A DNA stretch of 64,000 nt from Ashinkailepas kermadecensis. Lineage: Eukaryota > Arthropoda > Thecostraca > Neolepadidae. Of this stretch, positions 48,601-60,600 are shown piece by piece. Position numbers and translations under genes: made by a program. The stretch lies in the NCBI GenBank assembly GCA_034440615.1, contig JAOTOM010004010.1:124001-188000 (forward strand), written 5' to 3'. How positions within the stretch are numbered: position 1 is the stretch's first letter; each line of letters starts with the position of its first letter. The notes below the pieces were generated by a model. That model saw nothing but the letters and a program-made list of their open reading frames with translations. It ran no database searches and was not told where the DNA came from.

Positions 48601-51600
48601 TGGCCGGTGGCCGGTCACCGCAGGACGGGGTGGAGGTGTGAACCCATATGTCCCCGCTAACATGACTTGTCACGTCCTGTGGCCGGTGGCCGGTCTCCGC
48701 AGGACGGGGTGGAGGTGTGAACCAATACGTCCTCCCCGCTAACATGATTTGTCTTGTCCTGTGGCCGGTGACCGGTGGCCGGTCTCCGCAGGACGGGGTG
48801 GAGGTGTGAACCCATATGTCCCCGCTAACATGACTTGTCACGTCCTGTGGCCGGTGATCGGTCTCCGCAGGACGGGGTGGAGGTGTGAACCAATACGTCC
48901 TCCCCGCTGACATGACTTGTCACGTTCTGTGGCCGATGAATGGTCTCCGCAGGACGGAGTGGAGGTGTGAACCAATACGCCGCTGACATGATTTGTCACG
49001 TCCTGTGGCCGGTCATGGGTCTCCGTAGGACGGAGTTGAGGTGTGGACCAACTCGTCTTCCCTGTTCGTCGCCGCTGATGACCGGGCGCTGCTTTTGCCG
49101 GCCGCTCGTCTGTCTGACGCCGGCTCCTACTCGTGCCACGCGCGTAACGAAGTCGGCCGCGTCAGCCACGAGCTACAGTTACGTGTGCTGGTACCGCCGC
49201 GACTCAAGGTCAGTCGGGGAAGTGGGAAGACACTAGAACCAAGGAGTAGAAAGGAGCGAGACAGAGAACAGAAACAGAACATACTGAAAGTTCGTATAAG
49301 CCGACTTGGAAGAACCAAACTATGCATGCCATTGTTCGTAGGATAACTAAGTTGTCATAGGAGAGTCATGCGACAAGGTATGCTTGAGGTCAAGAATCGC
49401 ACAGATTTTATTACGTTAAACATGCCATTGTGGTTCATAGACGGGGCAAGTAAATAGCTTCATATTTTACACACCAGCATTGTCGTATGTTTACCTACAC
49501 AGTTCCTATGTGCTATATACCTGGGAAAATAATTTGGTAACCTCGCCAAACGCTGATCTGTTGCTCACAGGTGTACCCGGACCGACTGGCCGCGATGGAG
49601 GGTGATGATGTGACGATAGAGTGTGAGCTGGTAGCCAGCGAGCCAGCCGCCGAGCGGATCTGGCGCAAGAATGGTCTACCCGTCATTGGTGGCGGCAGGT
49701 GAGGATACAACCGCCACCCACCCGCTCTGGGCCAAAAATGCTCTGCCCAGCAGTGATGGTGGCATGTGAAGATGCGGCGGCCACCGGCCCTGGTGCAGGA
49801 ATGGTCTCCCCTTCAGTGTTTGCGGCAGGTGAGGATACAGCGGCCACCGGCTCTGGCACAGGAATGGTCTGCCCATCAGTGCTGGCGTCAGGTGAGGATT
49901 CAACCGTCACCCACCCGCTCTGGGCCAAAAATGGTCTGCCCAGCAGTGATTGCGACAGGTGAGGATACAGCGGCCACCGGCTCTGGTGCAGGAATGGTCT
50001 GCCCATCAGTGACGACAGCAGATGATGATGCAGCGACCACCTGCTCTGGTGCAGGAATGGTCTGCCCATCAGTGATGGCGGCAGGTGAGGATACAACGGC
50101 CACCGGATCTGATGCAGGAACGGTTTGCCCATCAGTGACGACAGCAGATGATGATGCAGCGATCATCTGCTCTGGTGCAGGAATGGTCTGCCCATCAGTG
50201 ATGGCGGCAGGTGGGGATACAGCGGCCACTATCAGCTCTGATGCCCTGCCACATGCGCACCACCCCGCCGTGGCAATGTACAGGTGTGAGGGCACCGCAG
50301 TGAGGTGTTCCGCTATGGCAGGGTGCAGTTGTGACGGTACCGCAATGAGGTGTACCGCTGTGGCATGGTACAGGTGCGATGGTACCGCTATGGCGGTACA
50401 ACTGTGGCGGTACTGCAGTGAGATGTACCGCTGCGGCAGGGTGCATGTGTGGCGGTACTACAGTTGGGTGTACCGTTGTGGTAGGGTACAGCTGCTGCCC
50501 GGAGGCGATCTCCAGCTGTTGTCCGTGACTGTCGGGGACATCGGCAGCTACACGTGCCGCGCCCACAACTCGGCCGGCGAGGCGGTCCGCCGCGCCGCTC
50601 TGGACGTACTGACCCTGCCGACCGCGACGGTGCAGCAGGACACAGGTCTGTACACTGGGGTCGGCACGGGGTCCGCCGCGCCGCTCTGGACGTACTGACC
50701 CTGCCGACCGTGGCGGTACAGCAGGACACAGGTCTGTACACTGGGGTCGGCACGGGGTCCGCCGCGCCGCTCTGGACGTACTGACCCTGCCGACCGCGAC
50801 GGTACAGCAGGACACAGGTCTGTACACTGGGGTCGGCACGGGGTCCGCCGCGCCGCTCTGGACGTACTGACCCTGCCGACCGCGACGGTGCAGCAGGACA
50901 CAGGTCTGTACACTGGGGTCGGCACGGGGTCCGCCGCGCCGCTCTGGACGTACTGACCCGCCGACCGCGACGGTACAGCAGGACACAGGTCTGTACACTG
51001 GGGTCGGCACGGGTCCGCCGCGCCGCTCTGACGTACGACCCTGCCGACCGCGACGGTACAGCAGGACACAGGTCTGTACACTGGGGTCGGACGGGGTCCG
51101 CCGCGCCGCTCTGGACGTACTGACCCTGCCGACCGCGACGGTACAGCAGGACACAGGTCTGTACACTGGGGTCGGCACGGGGTCCGCCGCGCCGCTCTGG
51201 ACGTACTGACCCTGCCGACCGTGGCGGTACAGCAGGACACAGGTCTGTACACTGGGGTCGGCACGGGGTCCGCCGCGCCGCTCTGGACGTACTGACCCTG
51301 CCGACCGTGGCGGTACAGCAGGACACAGGTCTGTACACTGGGGTCGGCACGGGGTCCGCCGCGCCGCTCTGGACGTACTGACCCTGCCGACCGTGGCGGT
51401 ACAGCAGGACACAGGTCTGTACACTGGGGTCGGCACGGCGGTCAGTCGGTACACCGATGTCAGTACAGAGTGGCATTTGGTGCGGTGGGACAGCTTACAC
51501 ACTGGGAGGTGATTGCTGGGGTAGGTAGAGTATGTACGCTGCGGTTAAAATGTCCAATTGCTACTCGAAGGCTGGTGCTCAAGCGAGGTTTGCCTGTTAA

Positions 51601-54600
51601 GTTGTGGGGGCTTTAGGGCGCACCGACTGCATTGGTCATATAGTTGTTACGTTGCGGGTCTCTTACTGGACCAAGGATCGATATAAACAGGAAACCTGTT
51701 TCTTTAATCTGCTGAAACAACGGTAACCGTGACGGCACTGGCTACAGTGATGGTGTTGGGACTGGTTGCCGTGATGGAGCGGGGCTGATTGCCATAGCAG
51801 TGCTGAGACTGGCTATGGAGACGACACCGAATTGGTTACAGTGACAGCACTGAACTGGTTACAGTGACGGTGCTGGGCTGGTTGCAATGACAGCGATGAA
51901 CTGGTTACAGTGACTGGTACTGGGCTGGTTACAATGACAGCGCTGAACTGGTTACAGTGACGGTGCTAGGCTGGTTGCAATAACAGCGTTGGGATGGTTA
52001 CAGTGACAGTACTGAGACTGGTTGTTGGGCTTGTTGTAGTGACGATGCTGGAACTGGTTAAAGTGACGCTACTGGACTGGTTACAGTGACTTTACTGGGA
52101 TGGTTACAGGAACATCACTACACTGGTAACAGTAACGGTGCAGGACTGGTTGCAGTGACGGTGTTGAACTAGTTACAGCCAAGGTTATTGGGCTCGTTGC
52201 AATGATAGTGCTGGAACTGGTTACAGTGGCGTTACTGGGATGGTTACAGTGGCAGCACTGCACTGGTTAGAGTGACGGTGTTGGACTGGTTGCAGTGACG
52301 GTGCGGGGCTGGTTACAGTGACTACACTGGGCGGTTACAGTGATGACACTGACTGGTTGCAGTGACGGTGCGGGGCTGGTTACAGTGACTACACTGGGCG
52401 GGTGCGGGGCTGGTTACAGTGACTACACTGGGCGGTTACAGTGATGACACTGACTGGTTGCAGTGACGATGCGGGGCTGGTTACAGTGACTACACTGGGC
52501 GGTTACAGTGATGACACTGACTGGTTGCAGTGACGGTGCGGGGCTGGTTACAGTGACTACACTGGGCGGTTACAGTGATGACACTGACTGGTTGCAGTGA
52601 CGGTGCGGGGCTGGTTACAGTGACTACACTGGGCGGTTACAGTGATGACACTGACTGGTTGCAGTGACGGTGCGGGGCTGGTTACAGTGACTACACTGGG
52701 CGGTTACAGTGATGACACTGACTGGTTGCAGTGACGGTGCGGGGCTGGTTACAGTGACTACACTGGGCGGTTACAGTGATGACACTGACTGGTTGCAGTG
52801 ACGGTACTGGAGGGTGACCCGCTCCGCCTCATGTGTGACGCCTCGGGTAACCCGGAGCCGGACGTCAGCTGGTCTCTGGTGGGGCAGATGTCGCCACCGG
52901 CGCCGCTGTCCGAGATGGTCGATTTTGCCCCGTTCATGGCGTCCGACAACCACATCTATAAACGGAGGTGAGCGGCGCCGGTGTGCCCTCGGCGATATGA
53001 CGTCCGTGGAAGGGTGCCGTATTTTCTGAGTCAGTGAAGCCATCTATCGGAGGATGTCAGTGGCATGTTGCTGGCTGTGGTGACTACATGTAGCGTGTAC
53101 GTGATTTGTGCTATGTTCCCCGTCTGCACGGATGTTTTGTTGGTGGCACTGACTCTCAGTAATAGGTCATCACTATTTTACGAACTACGCTACTGTGGTG
53201 TTGACAGACATGTTGAAGCCATGGCTGTGTGGCTAGTCTAGGTGTGCCCAATAAGGCTAGGGTCGCATTGCACCTCAACAGCGCAATAGGTGGAGCCTAT
53301 GGTAGCCCGTTGAGTTGTCCAGTCAGTATACGTTGGCTGTTTAAATAGCAGTATATGACACCATGAGGGACACTGGCAACAAAAACGAGAGGCTGATTGG
53401 TGGCTATGGCACACTTGTGTTGCAGACATAAGGCTCATCATGATGTTGTCGGTATAAAAATTGTGAGCTGCCCATAGCTGCCTCCCCTTGGCCATCCGTG
53501 GATACATCAGTGCCGGGTCGCTATAGGTGGTGCGGCACATCGTACGGGCTCTGAAAGTGCCGCCACAATGCCTTTGGTGGAAGATTACGAGCAATCGGGA
53601 GAAATCATTCGGACCAAACGTAGGAAAGTACAATTTTCAAGGGTAAAATTGAAAATTATAAAATGTATTTTGCTGTCTTACCAAGTAAACATTTTATGTT
53701 GTGTTTTGGCGTAGGCGATGTAAAATCGAGGAAAATTGGAGTAGCGACAGTTAACATTGGTATGGTAGGAGCAATATCTGCAAATACTTCTTTCTCCAGC
53801 CATGCCCACTCGCCAACTCCGCTTGCTATATAGGCCTTCCCCGTCCAGTTCACAGCGGTCCACCACTTGTTTCTCTATCTTTGTCTTTGGTCACTTCGAA
53901 ACAGAAGACAGTGTCGCCGACCCAATCACTGAGAACATAGCCGCCACGCCGTCCAAGAGCAGCTGTGGACACGTTTGAGTTGTACTGACACGTTCCAGTT
54001 GTCTCGGACACGTTTGAGTTGTACTGACACGCTCCAGTTGTCTCGGACACGTATGAGTTGTACTGACACGCTCCAGTTGTCTCGGACACGTATGAGTTGT
54101 ACCGACACGCTCCAGTTGTCTCGGACACGTATGAGTTGTACTGACACGCTCCAGTTGTCTCGGACACGTTTGAGTTGTACTGACACGCTCCAGTTGTCTC
54201 GGACACGTATGAGTTGTACTGACACGCTCCAGTTGTCTCGGACACGTATGAGTTGTACTGACACGCTCCAGTTGTCTCGGACACGTTTGAGTTGTACTGA
54301 CACGCTCTAGTTGTCTCGGACACGTATGAGTTGTACTGACACGCTCCAGTTGTCTCGGACACGTATGAGTTGTACTGACACGCTCCAGTTGTCTCGGACA
54401 CGTATGAGTTGTACCGACACGCTCCAGTTGTCTCGGAAACGTATGAGTTGTACCGACACGCTCCAGTTGTCTCGGACACGTATGAGTTGTACTGACACGC
54501 TCCAGTTGTCTCGGACACGTATGAGCTGTACTGACACGCTCCAGTTGTCTCGGACACGTTTGAGTTGTACTGACACGCTCTAGTTGTCTCGGACACGTAT

Positions 54601-57600
54601 GAGTTGTACTGACACGCTCCAGTTGTCTCGGACACGTATGAGTTGTACTGACACGCTCCAGTTGTCTCGGACACGTATGAGTTGTACTGACACGCTCCAG
54701 TTGTCTCGGACACGTATGAGTTGTACTGACACGCTCCAGTTGTCTCGGACACGTATGAGTTGTCTCGGTCACGCTATTTTTTCGGGCATCAGATCTGTAG
54801 TTTCTCTGGCTGAGTATCACTTTTGTTTGATCAGCTTCAAGCAGTAAACGTTCATTCCTTTAGCTGATTGCTCATTATTTAAATATGGTGGGTGATCTTC
54901 AGCTGAAGTAGCACACTTTTGCGGTTGCACGCACGGACTATATGCTGGCACCGATTACATGATATTCAGTAATGTCCATGCATATTTCTTTCTTGTTGTT
55001 AATGGGATCAGAAAGCCTTAGTTGTCATGGAAACTCGGAGATCCTATGATAACCTTTCTTACGGGTACCCGGAGATTTAACCATTAATCCCTATTGCATG
55101 CACACCTTATTTTCATTACGTCTTAAATTGACTATGTCGACAATTAGAGTAAGATTTGTAATGCGAATTTATCAGTCTCGTTCGAATCTGTCTATTGTTA
55201 TCCCCCACCCCCTAAGAAAACGCGCGCCGGGACAAGGGCTTCAAGACAGATGAGTGAGTACATAGTGCAGTATGGGCTCGAATTTTATGTTTTTAATTAT
55301 GTCAATGCATTGTCCAGATGTGAATGCTTTGCTCGATGTCCCCTTAGCTCGCCTACTTGCTAGTTATTCTATTCTGGAAGGGTTAAGTAAAAATCGTGTT
55401 CGGGACGCATTAAGGAGCGAGTTGATCCTCGTTGGGGCGCAACAACTCTGCTTTCTCCTAAGAAGTAAAATTGTCTGTTATTGACGCTCGTCGTTGATGT
55501 GCTGACCTACCCATGGTAAAGTTGCACGACTCTGTTGTCTCTTCTCAAATGTCAAATTACTGCATACCACATTGCTCCGACTAGCTCCAGTTTGTGGTTC
55601 TCTATTGTACCGATGGAGTGCGTCGTGCATGGCTGAGCCGGCTGAAGGGTACATAAACTGCAATACATGAGGAAGTTAAATCCATTGAATGGGAACAATA
55701 TTTTTTTATTGAACCGTTCAAAGCGGTCGAATTTACGCACTTAACTGCATTTGCTCAAAATACCTCTGACCGATCCGCCTGAAGCGCCAGTGGAAACGGC
55801 CCGTTCCCTGATGCATGTCAACCGTCTGTGGTGTCTCCCTGGCCGGAAGGGTTGTCGGCTGCACTGCCGTTACCTGAGTGGCCGCCTATGTGGCAGAGTG
55901 GAGCTGGGGGATGCTGGTGTGTACCGGTGTCAGGCAGACAGCCCGCTCGGCCGTGCCGCCGTCGACGTCCAGGTCAGCGTCATCAGCCCGCCTGCTTTCG
56001 TCGACGCGTCGGTGCTGACGGAGGTGGTGGCTCGTGCCGGCCAGTCGGCACTGTTCAATTGTCGCACCTCCGGGACTCCGCCGCCCCAGGTCAGCCCCGG
56101 TTCAAGGGCCTACGCAGATCGGTCCTGAGGACAATTGAGTCCTGGTACGGTTTACTGAAATGCAGATGCGAGGTTTTCGTGATGGAGTCAACTATTATCC
56201 GATGGCACACTGCTCTGAAAATGTGTTCTCGGTGAGCTAAAGTTCAAAAGAACTGGCGCTGAAGTCATTGCTTTCACCAGATGCCAATTACTTCTTTCGA
56301 CCATCCCGTTCAGCGCATTTCCTACCTGGCTGTCAAAGTGAACCGAGCACTGGTGAAGTTCTACCCAGTGCTGTCATGGTCCGCCCATCCGTGGCTGCGG
56401 CAGACCCATGCCCAGTGTTGTCATGGTCCGCCTATCTGTGGCTGCGGCAGACCCATGCCCAGTGTGGACACGCTCCATTATCACGGTCAGGTTTGCGATG
56501 CCCAGTATGCAGTTGTTGCTGCGGCTCCTGTCTGGCTATCTCGGGCACAGTGGAGCCATGGCATTGTCTTCTCGTCCCCTGGCGGAGTGACACGTTCGAT
56601 TTCCAGGTGGTCTGGCTGCGCGACGGGATGGAGTTACCACACATGGATGGCGCGGATACGGCGACGCTCTCCCTGCCGTCGCTGGCGCCCGCCGACGGCG
56701 GCCAGTACGTCTGTGTCGCCGTCAATCAGGCGGGCACACTCAGCCGTCAGTTCACGCTCCGAGTACTTAGTGAGTGTCGTGTGGCCAGAATGGCTCGACT
56801 CGGTGCGGCTCGTCGAATAGGAGGCGTGGTGTCACTTCTGTGGTCGGCTTGCCCGGCTCTATTTCACTGGAATATGTGAAGATCATGCGTTGGACACACA
56901 TGCTATGACATGCGCATGTGCATGCACGTGACGTGTTAAGCACGATGTGCTTCACTCATAAGAATTTCTGCATATAATTAGTTATCTCGTTGCAGGTGCT
57001 CCCAGCATCATGCGGTCTGAGAACACGTCGATCGAAGCCCCGGAAGGATCATCAGTGGAAATGTCCTGCTTCGTTGAGAGCATGGATACATTTAACATCA
57101 CCTGGTTCAAGGTATGCTGGTTCCAGTTACCCTTTCTAGCAGGAACGCAAACTGAATAGCCTATTACATTATCTCACTATAAGTCGTTTGCAGTCGAATT
57201 GATGTTTCACTTACGCGAGGCGTGATAGCCAACTGCTATCTGCCCAATCTAACTGGGATTCACGACGGTGTTAAGTCCGAGCCTTGTGCTTTCCCAGCAT
57301 AATTCGCTGTAAGATACGTCGAGTTAATTGTATACTCATCACACATGGTCACGGAATCTGTCTCCTTTTCATGAGTGGTTCGATGTTATCTCCATAACAG
57401 CTTTATATGCACCAGCTGTGGATCAACATTGGGTGTCACTCAGTACCTTGCGTGGACCCCGAGTGTCAATCAACTTTGCTGACGGCCCCACCATATTAAA
57501 CATGGATTTGCATGACCTATATGAGTCACACAATTGTGGATAGCCCTCGTATGAGCAATGTTGCGGACGTGTCCTATAGTTGGGCAGTATTGTGAGCGAA

Positions 57601-60600
57601 CCACGTGCATCAAGTAGGACTTTTGTGGCCCTTGTGCATTGTTGGTTAGTTAGTTATTTGGGCTTTAGGGCGCTTCGACCATCCCTGTGTATTGTAATGG
57701 ACGTTGAAGTCCGGACTGACATCGTGTTGTCTCTGTTCCAGGACAGTGAGGAGTTCTCCCCTTCGCTATCAGACATGTACCACCTGACGGACGGTGGGCA
57801 GACGCTGCACGTGCTACGTGCGGATGAGGGACACGAGGCCAGCTACAGCTGCCTCGCCGCCAGCGTCGCCGGGCACGACACGCAGACCTTCGCCCTCAGT
57901 GTGCTCAGTAAGGATGTCGGCTGCCGGTGTGGTCAGTGAGGATGTCGGCTGCTGGTGTGGTCGGTAAGGATGCCGGCTGCCGGTGTGGTCGGTAAGGATG
58001 CCGGCTGCCGGTGTGGTCAGTGAGGATGTCGGCTGCCGGTGTGGTCAGTGAGGATGTCGGCTGCTGGTGTGGTCAGTGAGGATGCCGGCTGCCGGTGTGG
58101 TCAGTGAGGATGCCGGCTACCGGTGTGGTCAGTGAGGATGTCGGCTGCCGGTGTGGTCGGTAAGGATGTCGGCTGCCGGTGTGGTCAGTGAGGATGTCGG
58201 CTGCTGGTGTGGTCAGTGAGGATGCCGGCTACCGGTGTGGTCAGTGAGGATGTCGGCTGCCGGTGTGGTCGGTAAGGATGTCGGCTGCCGGTGTGGTCAG
58301 TGAGGATGTGCGGCTGCTGGTGTGGTCGGTAGGGATGCCGGCTGCCGGTGTGGTCAGTGAGGATGTCGGCTGCCGGTGTGGTCGGTAAGGATGTCGGCTG
58401 CCGGTGTGGTCAGTGAGGATGTCGGCTGCTGGTGTGGTAGTGGGATGCGGCTACCGGTGTGGTCGGTAAGGATGTCGGCTGCCGGTGTGGTCAGTGAGGA
58501 TGTCGGCTGCTGGTGTGGTCAGTGAGGATGCCGGCTGCCGGTGTGGTCGATGAGGATGCCGGCTGCTGGTGTGGTCGGTAGGGATGCCGGCTGCCGGTGT
58601 GGTCAGTGAGGATGTCGGCTGCTGTAGACAGTAAATGTCACATGCATGACATGGTGTTAAGTGACACTATTACCGGGGATAATGTAAGGGTTTTAATCAA
58701 GATTGGCAAGATGCTAGCATAAACTGCTTCATACTGAGGACCTGACAAAAACATATGCTGTCACGACCCATCAACTTTGTGCAGGAGGTCGTGACAGGCT
58801 TGTGATTCTGGATCACTCAGGATCCCATACATATAAGCCCATCGGGGTTAACATCGGGGTTAACATCGGGGTTAATAGTTTTGGCAGTACATTTTTATTG
58901 CATCGGTTAATACCACCGGCATGGCAAAAGCTGTTTTTTTGCCAGCATTTTGTCAACCCTGCTTTTAACCCTTAACATTTGCAATCCCCTCAACCTTTAA
59001 CCTTTGCAACGCTCTCCACATTTCACCCGTCCGTGAGCTATTCAGATATCGCTTCTATATCTGGAGATTAAGCTGAAGGTCGCAAGGCGATGCATCCACT
59101 TATGTAATGCAACCATACCATCGGATATATAATGAATACTCAGCTAGTATGCTGAATGTATGCGCAATGGAACATTCCACATCATAACGCTCTGATAAAT
59201 GATTGGTCTAAATGGCAGAGGACGATGGCGGACTATGGCTCTTGCTTCATTAGCCATGGTAGACTACTTCATGCATTTTCTAGGCGTGAAGGTGGGGCTT
59301 TTACGTTACTGCCGATGTACAAGTTTTCTTTCTTTGTTTTACACAGCGCCCATCCCTCTACACGTGACTAACGGTCCTCCAGCGTGCCGGTCCGGGCAAC
59401 TCCTGCACGTGATCTCTCCAGCCCGGACGCCTGCTTGACGTAGCCGGCTGTCCATCGACAGCGCCAGCACGGATATCTCGCGCCAGGGATGTTGAGCCGG
59501 CACCAGACGGCACGTTCCCGATGCAGATTCCCATTGGCTCCGAGCGACTCCTCGAATGTCTCGCCACTGGCGACCCACCTCCTACACGGCTTTGGATCCG
59601 GGACGGACAGGTGAGGCAGACAAAGCACAGCCGACGGAGATGGGCCTGAGACAACAGGTCACGGCATACGGATCTGGGACTGTCGAGCTAGCTATGCTTA
59701 GGCTGATAGGGCGGGCGAAGACTGGCCTGCGACGGCAGGTCAGTGTGTGTTGACCTGAGACTGTCGGGCTAGGCGGGTCTGAGGCAGTATCAGACCAGGT
59801 CAGACGGGCCAGAATGGCTAGGCCAGAGTACCAGACGGGCCCGAGACGATGAGCCCAGACGGAGCTGGGGCAGTCAGATCAGGTGCCGGTGTCGTCACAC
59901 GCCGCTGATGGTGCCGTCGCTCAAATTGGACTGAGCGACGGATGAGGCGGGGAGTGTGAATTACTCAACAAGCCTGTTTCTTCCAGATATTTTTCGTCAC
60001 GAACATACTGTAAGGAGCCGGTACGCGCCTGTATACAGTTCTATGTGTTATATCAAACTGCCCAACTGGGTCATGTTCAGATATATCCGATATTATTTCT
60101 GGGTAATTTTCCCCAAGATCGTCTGGATCAAATTGGATATGGTTATAAGCAATGAGCTTACTATGTTTTCCTCTGGCCAAGCGACTAGGCGGTTGGCCGT
60201 TGTTCGGCTGACCTGACCTCGACTGTGCACAGGTACTGAAGCGGTCCAATGCGGACTCTGACGACTCAGTGCTGGTGCTGACCTGACCTCGGCTGTCGAC
60301 AGGTGCTGGATTTTTCCGGCGGGCCCGACTCTAACGACTCAGTGCTGGTGCTGACCTGACCTCGGCTGTCGACAGGTGCTGGATTTGTCCGGCCCCGACT
60401 CTGACGACTCAGTGCTGGTGCTGACCTCAACCAGTCCAGACGACAGCGGCAGATATACCTGCCACGTCAACAACAGCCTGGGCGAGGACTCTGTCGTCTA
60501 TACCGTGCAGGTGTACGGTGAGTGGTTCTCCGTGGTCGGGGCGGTTCCCGGAGCCACATGTCGCGTGGGCGTGCACTACTGCACCAGCTGCCTGGTCACG

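Noticed and set aside
50195..51502. Minus-strand ORF of 435 codons
   Set aside because: Shadow of the 86-base donor array (period not divisible by three, so three frames chain). The plus strand carries the real exon.
53850..54820. ORFs of 300 and 309 codons on the minus strand, and plus-strand ORFs, with a 13-residue period
   Set aside because: The 39-base unit keeps frames open in both directions. No start context, no domain and pure repeat, so not a gene.
59430..59480. Ig-like text R-L-S-I-D-S-A-S-T-D in a different frame upstream of exon 31
   Set aside because: It resembles the E strand of Ig11, but stops flank it closely in that frame and no exon with matching phase can be made.
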